Source: Acidobacteriota bacterium (lineage in GTDB: Bacteria; Acidobacteriota; Terriglobia; Terriglobales; Acidobacteriaceae). From it: a stretch of DNA of 21,706 nt. This document shows, piece after piece, positions 15,201-21,613 of this stretch (its first letter is position 1; every line of letters begins with the position of its first letter). The stretch is taken from the NCBI GenBank assembly GCA_021802085.1, contig JAKAAZ010000025.1:1-21706 (forward strand). Reading direction: 5' to 3'. The notes beneath the pieces were generated by a model that worked only from the letters and a program-made list of their open reading frames with translations, made no database searches and was not told where the DNA came from. Made by a program: the position numbers and the translations under genes.

Positions 15201-15849
15201 TTCGCATCGACTCGATCTCGTCGCCAAGAAATTCAATGCGCAGCGGCCCGTCCATCTCCGGCGGATAGATGTCGAGGATGCCTCCGCGCAGCGCATATTG
15301 GCCGCGCATTTCCACCATGTCGACGGGCTGGTAACCGACACTGGCGAGATGGGCGACCAGGGTTTCCGGATCAGCCTCTTCTCCGCGACGCAGCGTACAC
15401 GCCAGGTTGGCGTAGTGTTCCGCGGAGAAGACGCGATAGCAGGCGGACTCGATCGGCAGGATGATCAACCGCGCCGCGCCGCGGGCAATCTTCCACAGTG
15501 TGACGGCGCGCTGTTCCTGGATGTCCGGATGAGGAGAAAGGTTTTCAAACGGCAGCACATCGTGGGCAGGCAGGCGCACCACCGCAGATCGATCCAACTC
15601 GCTCGTGAGATCGCAAGCAGCCTGCACCGTCAGCTGCAAGGCTTCCGCGGCGCGATTGTCGGAAACAACCACGAAGACAGGAACCTTCGCGAGCCGCGTC
15701 AGCAGCGGCAGATAGAGGGCGCGAGCCGTAGCCGTCAATCCGGAAATACGGCGTCGCCCCACGCCGCCGGCCAAGGACGGGCGCACGCGATCCATCGAGG
15801 GAGACTTGTCGAGGTCCGCAAAAAATTCCCTGACAAAGGGAAGAATCAT
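12256..15849 (-). CDS. mfd: Transcription-repair coupling factor Mfd
   Basis: Mfd is an ATP-driven translocase that removes RNA polymerase stalled at DNA damage and recruits UvrA. The N-terminal third is UvrB-like, with LPFENLSPHPDI and LRGGILDIYPPEMDGPLRIEFLGDEIESMR-type motifs (seen around residues 100-240). The RNA-polymerase interaction domain is marked by GDYVVHVDHGIARYLGL. The SF2 motor follows: Walker A GDVGYGKT at 669-676, the DEEQ box at 770-773, SATPIPRTL, and the helicase C-terminal motifs GLDIPLANTI and QLRGRVGRS. The C-terminal TRCF domain includes RIDSSYIEEENQRLRMYKR. At 1197 residues it is full length. The ATG at 15849 has only a weak Shine-Dalgarno sequence. It lies 121 bases downstream of the Mrp gene on the same strand. 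Confidence 0.98.
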   Translation of the reverse strand: MILPFVREFFADLDKSPSMDRVRPSLAGGVGRRRISGLTATARALYLPLLTRLAKVPVFVVVSDNRAAEALQLTVQAACDLTSELDRSAVVRLPAHDVLPFENLSPHPDIQEQRAVTLWKIARGAARLIILPIESACYRVFSAEHYANLACTLRRGEEADPETLVAHLASVGYQPVDMVEMRGQYALRGGILDIYPPEMDGPLRIEFLGDEIESMRKFDPETQRSSAPVDEAILLPLTETPMTNALLARVHTRLSGQRLEGESEAVGEAIEAEGANVFPGWEFFAVAASGQHQTVFDLIPKCRIFVEEPGMVENQLDRWWNKVTQRHERSGIDTLFPPADLYLTPPEWRARVAEAPGLDLDQLGTVDVLDTDTTSLGEIEIPTRPTLRLHGSIPALVEQLRSLATQETRTILAAANQGEVERLASILQEYGISYRIGSRSAHSGSETMYDETSYLRGDMRAPVIVRTEISNGVVLEEARLVIFGANDLSDEADVTAKPVQRKSKSNAAAFISDFRDLAIGDYVVHVDHGIARYLGLKEISQDGMHVEFMILEFAEAARLYVPLTRLDLIQKYRSTDTGPAPILHRLGSAQWTRTKARVKKAMADMADELLKLYAVRKAAQGNAFSADNQFQREFEDAFDFNETDDQITSIADIKRDMESTMPMDRLLVGDVGYGKTEVAMRAAFKAVQDSKQVAVLTPTTVLCFQHFETFKRRFAAFPVHIEMISRFRSPKEQKSILEKVEQGRVDILIGTHRLLSKDLKFQDLGLLVVDEEQRFGVRHKERLKQMRREIDVLAMSATPIPRTLHMSLVGLRDMSVIETPPKDRMAIQTVVAKYDEKLIRSAIEVELERGGQIYFVHNRVENIYEIAARLQELAPQARIGVGHGQMGEAELERVMLAFMHHEYDVLVATTIIENGLDIPLANTILINRADRHGLSELYQLRGRVGRSNRRAYSYLLIPPDKELTDIARRRLAALKEFSDLGAGFKIAALDLELRGAGNMLGGEQSGHIEAVGFELYTTMLEQAVRELKGENQAERPSVQLNLGISLRIDSSYIEEENQRLRMYKRIAGAESETAIEDIAAEMQDRYGPMPDPVQLLVAAGRLRLLCEQTGVAQMDRKGQMVSVHFTETASIDPEKLMQLVARNAKRGAQFTPQGVLRFPVKATIPADVLSELRRLIEALAAPPTSKPSTEVSRQAVR

Positions 15850-15970
15850 GAGCGATGCCTGGAGAGGGACGCGGCTACGATTCCCTGCCGGTTTGATTCA
15901 GATACGGATTTTCGTAGCGGAAAGCCGCACGACGATTGACTGCCTCGATTGCATCTCAAGGAAATCCTCG

Positions 15971-16846
15971 CTAGCGAATTTCCAGAATGTTTGTTTCTTT
16001 CGATGCATGTTCCTGGGCGCGTTCGGCCAACAGGCGCGCAATTTTATAGAACGGCGCAGCCTGTTCAGACAGCTCGCCAGCCAGCGAAATCGGCAGGCCG
16101 CGATCGCCTCCATAGCGAATCTCCGGATCGAGCGCGACGGAACCGAGAAATGCGATCTGATACTCCCGGGCGGTGCGTTCCACGCCGCCTTTGGAAAAAA
16201 TATCGATCTCGTGATGGCAATGTGGACAGGTGAAAAAGCTCATGTTTTCGACGATGCCCAGCACATCCACATTCACCTGACGAAACATTTCAATCGCCTT
16301 GCGACCATCTTGCAGCGCGACGTCCGAGGGCGTCGAAACAATGACAGCGCCCGTCAACGGCACCGTCTGCACCAGGGAAATGACCACATCGCCTGTCCCC
16401 GGCGGCAGATCGACAATCAAATAATCGAGCTCGCCCCATTCCACCTGCTGCAAAAACTGACGGATGATCTGGTGCAGCATGGGGCCGCGCATCACCATGG
16501 GCTTATCGCCGGGAGAAATCGAGCCCACCGAGATCAGCTTCACGCCATGCGCTTCGAGCGGTCCAATTTGATTGCCTTCCAGCACGCGCGGCTGCTCTCG
16601 GCTACCCATCATCAGCGGCACGTTCGGCCCATAGACATCGGCGTCCAACAGCCCCACGCGGTTGCCTAGACGAGCCAGCGCAATTGACAGATTCACAGCG
16701 ACAGTGGTTTTGCCGACGCCTCCCTTTCCTGAGCCCACAGCAATGATGTGATGAATCCCCGGCAGCGGCTGCGGCCCCTGCGGCCCTTGTCCCGACATAT
16801 GTCCCATATGCTCCAAACCCCTTCCATGAACTCCTGCGGCGATCAT
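15971..16846 (-). CDS. Mrp/ApbC/NBP35-type Fe-S cluster carrier ATPase
   Basis: Proteins of this family bind a [4Fe-4S] cluster at a dimer interface and pass it to apo-proteins, dependent on ATP. The deviant Walker A motif GSGKGGVGKTT is at residues 38-48, followed by LLDADVYGPN, the DYLIVDLPPGTGD Walker B region and the cluster-ligand C207-P-H-C210. At 291 residues it is a short form: the N-terminal MIP18/DUF59 domain found in many bacterial Mrp proteins is missing and replaced by a short Gly/Gln/Pro tail. The start is uncertain: ATG at 16846, 16807 or 16798 are all in frame, and GGAG lies close before 16807. The thioesterase gene ends 63 bases upstream and mfd begins 121 bases downstream, all on one strand. 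Confidence 0.95.
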   Translation of the reverse strand: MIAAGVHGRGLEHMGHMSGQGPQGPQPLPGIHHIIAVGSGKGGVGKTTVAVNLSIALARLGNRVGLLDADVYGPNVPLMMGSREQPRVLEGNQIGPLEAHGVKLISVGSISPGDKPMVMRGPMLHQIIRQFLQQVEWGELDYLIVDLPPGTGDVVISLVQTVPLTGAVIVSTPSDVALQDGRKAIEMFRQVNVDVLGIVENMSFFTCPHCHHEIDIFSKGGVERTAREYQIAFLGSVALDPEIRYGGDRGLPISLAGELSEQAAPFYKIARLLAERAQEHASKETNILEIR

Positions 16847-16909
16847 TTCATCCGGTCGTAATGGCCGCCGATGTGTGTGTGACGCGTTCCCATAAATAGC
16901 CGCGCGATA

Positions 16910-17449
16910 TTAGGTGGCGCCTTTGACAGCCGTTTCGTACGCGGCGCGGTTCTGCCGCTTCCGCTCCTTCTCCTGCTCCCGTCGCTGGCGGCGGAATCCA
17001 GCATCTTCATACCGTCTCGCCTCCTCGCCGCCCTCGGTCACCACCGGCGGAACCGGTACCCGGCGCCCGTTTGCATCGATCGCGACAAATGTCAGATACG
17101 CGGACGCGATGTGGTGACGCGTGCCCGCGATGGCGTTTTCCACCCATGCCTTGACCCCAACCTCCATCGAGGTGCGAAATGCGCGATTGACAGAAGCTTT
17201 CAGGATGACCAGGTCGCCGACATGCACCGGCGCTATAAAATCAATATGTTCCATTGAAGCGGTCACCACATGCGCGCGCGCATGACGATAGGCCGCCATG
17301 GCGGCCACCAGATCGATGAACTGCATCAGGCGTCCGCCCAGCAGGTGGCTCAACGGATTGGTGTCGTTTGGCAACACCAGTTCCGTCATCTCCGACTGGG
17401 ACTCGGTCACGAAGCGCGCCTGAAGCGAGGATGTCGTGCTTTCTTTCAT
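16910..17449 (-). CDS. Acyl-CoA thioesterase, hotdog fold (YciA/ACOT type)
   Basis: This predicted cytoplasmic enzyme hydrolyses acyl-CoA thioesters. The hotdog signature is N31-P-L-S-H-L-L-G-G, then RLMQFIDLVAAMAAYRHA with the expected acidic residue D46 and VVTASMEHIDFIAPVHVGDLV, the usual layout of the YciA/BFIT-type family. The C-terminal 35-40 residues form a very basic and acidic helix (RRQRREQEKERKRQ) that is not part of the hotdog domain. The ATG at 17449 is preceded by AAGGAG at nine bases, so the 26 in-frame codons upstream (to 17527) are unlikely to be translated. Its length is then 179 residues. The preferred chain length of the substrate cannot be told from the sequence. Confidence 0.92.
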   Translation of the reverse strand: MKESTTSSLQARFVTESQSEMTELVLPNDTNPLSHLLGGRLMQFIDLVAAMAAYRHARAHVVTASMEHIDFIAPVHVGDLVILKASVNRAFRTSMEVGVKAWVENAIAGTRHHIASAYLTFVAIDANGRRVPVPPVVTEGGEEARRYEDAGFRRQRREQEKERKRQNRAAYETAVKGAT

Positions 17450-17659
17450 CGCGTGATGCTCCTTGTCCACGGTCATTCTGTAAGTCTTTGATTTTGGATT
17501 GCGCCCGGATCGTGTGGATGGCGCCACCGCAATTGGAACCTTTATTTTACGCTGCGAAAGTCTTCATGGGTCAGGAGCTTGAGATGTGCCCCGTGACGCC
17601 GTAAGGTGGAAAATGGCAACTGCGGCGGGAATCGGAACGAGGCATTTTTCCGGGAGATT

Positions 17660-17986
17660 ATGAGCGTAGACAAAGTGGCGGCATTTACTGAAATTCTGGC
17701 GCAGGATCCGAACCACGCGTTTGCCCGGTATGGATTGGCGGTCGAATATGTCCAGCGCGGCGAAAACGATTTGGCCTTGGCGCAGTTCGACGAATTGGAG
17801 AGGCGCCATCCCGACTACACGGCCAGCTACCAGATGGCCGCGCAAACCTTGATTGCCAGCGCCCAACCCCGGCAAGCTGTAGAGCGGCTGCGGGCCGGCA
17901 TCGCATCCGCCCGCCGCACTGGAAACCAGCAGGCATTGGCGGAGATGGAAGCGATGCTGGACGAACTGACGGAGCAAAGCGCGTAA
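17660..17986 (+). CDS. Small tetratricopeptide-repeat protein
   Basis: The 108-residue product consists almost entirely of two to three TPR-like helical hairpins. The first, at about residues 17-52, has the pattern NHAFARYGLAVEYVQRG..DLALAQFDEL..RHPDY, and the second, at about 53-87, has YQMAAQTLIASAQPRQAVERL. A charged helix ends the protein. There is no signal peptide or membrane segment, so it should be cytoplasmic. TPR proteins act as protein-interaction scaffolds; the partner here is unknown. The start at 17660 has GGGAG immediately upstream. The Lon-N-domain gene follows after 29 bases, so the two are probably co-transcribed. An upstream in-frame start at 17606 is possible but unsupported. 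Confidence 0.88.
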   Translation: MSVDKVAAFTEILAQDPNHAFARYGLAVEYVQRGENDLALAQFDELERRHPDYTASYQMAAQTLIASAQPRQAVERLRAGIASARRTGNQQALAEMEAMLDELTEQSA

Positions 17987-18015
17987 CGCAGGAATGTTAT
18001 CGTGCTGGAGAAAGA

Positions 18016-18624
18016 ATGAAGATTCCATTGTTCCCTCTCGATCTGGTGCTGTTTCCCGGCGCGCCGCTGCAACTGCATATTTTTGAAGAACGTTACAAAG
18101 AGATGATTGGGGAATGTATCCAGCATCATGGCGAATTCGGCATGGTCCGGACCCGCCGCGATGGCATGGCCATTGTCGGATGCACGGCTTCCGTTGTGAC
18201 GGTGATGCACCGCTATCCCGATGGCCGTCTGGACATTCTGTGCAGCGGCGAACGTCGCTTCGAAATTGAATCGCTGCTCGATGGACGAAGTTTTCTCGAG
18301 GCGGAGGTCGATTTTCTGCATGACCGGGAGCCGGCTTCCACGCGACGCGATCGTGAGCAGTGTGCCGCTCTGCACATGGAAATGCTTGAACTGTCTGGCG
18401 GTGATGGGGCGGCATTTCCCCAGTTGGATCTGAACCAGCCGGTGGCGTTTTTACTGGCAGCTTCGATTCCGGCCGATCTGGAGTTCAAACAGGAGTTGTT
18501 GCATCTCCACTCCGACGGCGAACGCACCGCTCGGCTGGTAGAGTTTTACCAATCGATCCTGCCCAAGCTGCAACGCGGCTCCATCGGCTGCAAGACCGCC
18601 ATACGCAACGGTCATGTGATGTAA
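18016..18624 (+). CDS. Stand-alone Lon N-terminal (substrate-binding) domain protein
   Basis: The whole 202-residue protein matches the Lon protease N-terminal domain (PF02190 type). It opens with the typical IPLFPLDLVLFPGAPLQLHIFEERY, then GMVRTRRDG, GCTASVVTVMHRYPDGRLDILCSGERRFEIE, and a helical C-terminal part. There is no AAA+ ATPase or Ser-Lys protease domain, so it is not a Lon protease. Such stand-alone proteins are common, and their role is not settled; protein binding or quality control is usually assumed. GGAG lies six bases before the ATG at 18016. Its neighbour is the small TPR protein 29 bases upstream. Confidence 0.93.
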   Translation: MKIPLFPLDLVLFPGAPLQLHIFEERYKEMIGECIQHHGEFGMVRTRRDGMAIVGCTASVVTVMHRYPDGRLDILCSGERRFEIESLLDGRSFLEAEVDFLHDREPASTRRDREQCAALHMEMLELSGGDGAAFPQLDLNQPVAFLLAASIPADLEFKQELLHLHSDGERTARLVEFYQSILPKLQRGSIGCKTAIRNGHVM

Positions 18625-18626
18625 GC

Positions 18627-18735
18627 TCGTAAAAACGGAGGGGCTTGCGGCATGGCAGGCCGGTTTCCCGCCCACGATACGTTTCTTGTGTCACCTTAGG
18701 GCTTCCACGCATCGAAAGAACCGCATCGTAAAAAC
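18627..18735. repeat. 10-bp direct repeats between the Lon-N gene and the AAA+ gene
   Basis: TCGTAAAAAC occurs at 18627-18636 and again at 18726-18735, in the same orientation and 99 bases apart. The copies bracket most of the non-coding stretch before the MoxR-like gene. No convincing promoter or terminator was found in this 157-base gap. Confidence 0.5.
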
Positions 18736-18781
18736 ATACAGCTTTTTTTGCGGCAACCGTCTAAACCCAAGGGGGACCTCG

Positions 18782-20320
18782 ATGTCGAATCCACCACCAC
18801 ATCTTCCTCTCACGCTGGGCGAGTTGAGACGCAGCACTCGTTATACTGAAGCGCGGCTTGCCCGGCGCACCGTGAAAGACGAGATGCGCGAGTACCTCAT
18901 CGAGCGCCTGCGCGCGAAAGACGTGCTGTTCCCCGGCATCGTCGGCTACGACGACACCGTAGTTCCGCAGATTGTGAATGCGGTTCTTTCGCGGCACAAC
19001 TTCATCCTGCTGGGTCTGCGCGGCCAGGCGAAGAGCCGCATCCTGCGGGCGCTGACGTCGTTGCTCGATGAAACGATTCCCTACATCGCGGGTTGCGAGA
19101 TTCGCGACAATCCCTACGCGCCTCTATGCCGGGCCTGCAGGGATCGCATTGCGGAACATGGGGATTCGACCGCAATTGCCTGGCTGCCGCGTGACCAGCG
19201 CTACGTGGAAAAACTGGCTACTCCGGATGTGACCGTGGCGGACCTGATCGGCGATCTCGATCCCATCAAAGCGGCCCGCAGCGGCCAGCAGCTTTCGAGC
19301 GAAATGAATATTTACTACGGGCTGTTGCCGCGCGCCAATCGCGGCATCTTCGCGCTCAATGAACTGCCCGATCTGGCCGGCAAGATTCAAGTCGCGCTGT
19401 TCAACATCATGCAGGAAGGCGATGTGCAGATCAAAGGCCATCCCGTGCGCCTGGCGCTCGACGTCGCCTTGATCTTCAGCGCCAACCCGGAGGATTATAC
19501 AGCTCGCGGCAAAATTGTCACGCCGTTGAAGGACCGCATCGGCTCGGAAATCCGCACCCATTATCCCCTGACTCTGGTGGAAGGCATCGCCATCACCGGC
19601 CAGGAAGCCTGGACCGAGCGCGGACTCATGAAGACAGAGATTCCCGGCTACATCCGCTCGATCGTGGAGCAGATTGCTTTTACAGCTCGGGAAGACAAGA
19701 AGGTCGATCGCCGCAGCGGCGTCAGTCAGCGACTGCCCATCAGCACCATGGAGCTAGTGGTTTCGAATGCGGAGCGTCGCGCCATCCAGCACGGAGAATC
19801 GCTGGCCGTGCCACGGGCTGGCGATTTGTACAGTGCGCTGCCCGGCATCACCGGAAAAATTGAGCTGGAATACGAGGGCGAGATGCGCGGCCCCGAGATC
19901 GTAGTCCGGGAAATTGTCCGCCAATCCATCGCCCAGGTCTTCGATCACTATTTTGCCGGGACCAACACCCAGCAGATCGAGCAGTGGTTCAATCTGGGCG
20001 GCTCCATCAACATGCAGGATGATCAGTCCGCCGCGGACATGCTGGCGGAACTCGGACAGGTGCAGGGGCTGATGGAAACCCTGGCGCCGCTCGGCATCCG
20101 CGTCCAGGATACGCCCGAGCGCATCGTGTCCGCAGCCGAATTTCTTCTGGAAGGCATGGTCGCCCATCGCCGCCTCAGCCGCAATGAAGAGCGTGGCTTC
20201 GCGGCCGCTGAGAAACATGCGCATCGCGGCGAACGCATGGAACGGGGCGGAGAACGCTCCGGTGACGAACGCGATCCCGACGATATGACGGGTCGACGTG
20301 GCCGCAAGGTCTACAACTAG
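18782..20320 (+). CDS. MoxR/Mg-chelatase-like AAA+ ATPase
   Basis: The 512-residue protein has a AAA+ core of the MoxR/Mg-chelatase ChlI clade. The P-loop is G78-L-R-G-Q-A-K-S85, with Ala where Gly normally precedes the Lys. Walker B reads GIFALNE (N193-E194), so the usual Asp is replaced by Asn. Sensor 1 is SANPED (N235), an arginine-finger candidate is in LKDRIGS (R252), and sensor 2 is in SQRLPIS (R317). Between P-loop and Walker B sits an insert with C105, C116 and C119 (CEIRDNP...CRAC). The C-terminal 50 residues are highly charged and probably disordered. The start at 18782 is supported by GGGGGA seven bases upstream. A VWA-domain gene follows after 33 bases. MoxR/VWA pairs are generally thought to act as chaperone-like or metal-insertion machines; the substrate here is unknown, and there is no chlorophyll or cobalamin gene nearby. 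Confidence 0.93.
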   Translation: MSNPPPHLPLTLGELRRSTRYTEARLARRTVKDEMREYLIERLRAKDVLFPGIVGYDDTVVPQIVNAVLSRHNFILLGLRGQAKSRILRALTSLLDETIPYIAGCEIRDNPYAPLCRACRDRIAEHGDSTAIAWLPRDQRYVEKLATPDVTVADLIGDLDPIKAARSGQQLSSEMNIYYGLLPRANRGIFALNELPDLAGKIQVALFNIMQEGDVQIKGHPVRLALDVALIFSANPEDYTARGKIVTPLKDRIGSEIRTHYPLTLVEGIAITGQEAWTERGLMKTEIPGYIRSIVEQIAFTAREDKKVDRRSGVSQRLPISTMELVVSNAERRAIQHGESLAVPRAGDLYSALPGITGKIELEYEGEMRGPEIVVREIVRQSIAQVFDHYFAGTNTQQIEQWFNLGGSINMQDDQSAADMLAELGQVQGLMETLAPLGIRVQDTPERIVSAAEFLLEGMVAHRRLSRNEERGFAAAEKHAHRGERMERGGERSGDERDPDDMTGRRGRKVYN

Positions 20321-20353
20321 TATCTCGACGACGACGTTTTCTTCAGGGCGAGC

Positions 20354-21613
20354 ATGAAGCGCATTCGATACAGCAAATACACGGGCAATCTGGTCGACGA
20401 GTTGGAGATGGAGTCGTTGCTGGAAGCGCTGTCGGATTTTCTGCTGGATTCCGGCTTCCGTTCCCCATTCAGCCGGTTTCAGGAGATGGGCGGCGATCAG
20501 ACCCTCGACAACTTGCGGGAAGCTATGCGTCAGACGCTGGAGTATGGAGATTTGTTCGATGAAGCGATGCAGCAACGAATTGACCAGATGGCTGGAGATG
20601 GCGAGATTGAAGACCTGATCGAGCAGTTGATCGAGCGCATGGAACAGGAAAACTTTGTCACATTCGATCGCAGCCAGCCCGCCGCGGCGGGCGACCAGCA
20701 ATCCGGCCAGATTTCTAGTGGGCGTGGACAGGCGAGTGAAGAGACGCGGGCGCGCTTCCAGGTGACAGACAAGGGGCTGGACTTTCTCGGCTACAAAACT
20801 TTGCGGGATTTACTGGGATCGCTCGGCAAGGCTTCCTTCGGTCGCCATGATACCCGCGAACTCGCCACCGGTGTGGAGCTCAGCGGCGGGTCGCGTTTGT
20901 ACGAGTTTGGCGACACGCTGAATCTCGACGCAACCGCGACGCTGGGCTCAGCGCTGGCCCGCGAAGGTCTTTCTCTTCCTTTGAATTTGGAATATGCCGA
21001 CCTGCACGTGCATCAGTCCGAATATCAAAGCTCCTGCGCCACTGTGGTGATGCTCGACTGTTCGCACTCCATGATCCTGTACGGAGAAGATCGGTTTACG
21101 CCCGCCAAACGTGTGGCCATGGCTCTGTCGCATCTGGTGCGCACGCAGTATCCCGGCGACACGCTCTCGCTGGTGCTGTTTCACGACTCTGCCGAAGAGT
21201 TGCCGCTCTCGCAACTGGCGCGCGCCCAGGTCGGCCCCTACTACACCAACACCCGGGAAGGCCTGCGCCTGTCGCAGCGGATTCTGGCCCGCCAGCGCAA
21301 GGACATGAAGCAGATTGTGATGATCACCGATGGCAAGCCGTCGGCGCTGACGCTCCCCGATGGCCGCATTTATAAGAGTGCCTTCGGACTGGACCCGCTG
21401 GTGGTCCACGAAACCCTGGAAGAGGTCGCCCGTTGCAAGCGGTCCGGCATTATGATCAACACCTTCATGCTTGCCTCCGATCCCGGCCTGGTGCAGTTTG
21501 TGCAGCGGGTCACGGCCATGTGCAAGGGGAAGGCCTACTTCACCACACCGGAAACCCTGGGACAATATCTGCTCATGGATTTTCTCTCCCGCAAGATAAA
21601 GACAATTCACTAG
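20354..21613 (+). CDS. VWA-domain protein, partner of the AAA+ ATPase
   Basis: The 419-residue protein ends in a von Willebrand factor A domain (about residues 226-415). It carries an intact MIDAS metal site: D235-C-S-H-S239 (DxSxS), a Thr in the YYTNTREG segment (about 298-300) and D326 in ITDGKPS. The N-terminal 220 residues are acidic and helical, with a Gln/Gly/Ser-rich linker near 108-130 and a VTDKGLDFLGYKTLRDLL segment. There is no signal peptide, so it should act in the cytoplasm. It follows the ATPase gene by 33 bases. The pairing is the same logic as ChlI/ChlD or MoxR/VWA systems, where the VWA subunit couples ATPase motion to a target protein. The ribosome binding site is weak (AGGG). 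An abrupt AT-rich sequence starts directly after the TAG stop. Confidence 0.93.
   Translation: MKRIRYSKYTGNLVDELEMESLLEALSDFLLDSGFRSPFSRFQEMGGDQTLDNLREAMRQTLEYGDLFDEAMQQRIDQMAGDGEIEDLIEQLIERMEQENFVTFDRSQPAAAGDQQSGQISSGRGQASEETRARFQVTDKGLDFLGYKTLRDLLGSLGKASFGRHDTRELATGVELSGGSRLYEFGDTLNLDATATLGSALAREGLSLPLNLEYADLHVHQSEYQSSCATVVMLDCSHSMILYGEDRFTPAKRVAMALSHLVRTQYPGDTLSLVLFHDSAEELPLSQLARAQVGPYYTNTREGLRLSQRILARQRKDMKQIVMITDGKPSALTLPDGRIYKSAFGLDPLVVHETLEEVARCKRSGIMINTFMLASDPGLVQFVQRVTAMCKGKAYFTTPETLGQYLLMDFLSRKIKTIH

Noticed and set aside
16873..16883. Short GT-rich run upstream of the Mrp gene
   Set aside because: Four or five dinucleotide units are too few to call a meaningful repeat.
18016..18624. 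Lon protease
   Set aside because: Only the N-terminal substrate-binding domain is present; there is no ATPase or Ser-Lys protease domain, and the gene ends normally.
18782..20320. Reading the AAA+ protein as a true magnesium chelatase ChlI/BchI subunit
   Set aside because: The P-loop and Walker B differ from that family, and no chlorophyll or cobalamin gene is near. A general MoxR-like label is safer.
19754..20701. 315-codon minus-strand ORF across the ATPase/VWA junction
   Set aside because: It is antisense to two well-supported genes and has no recognisable domain.
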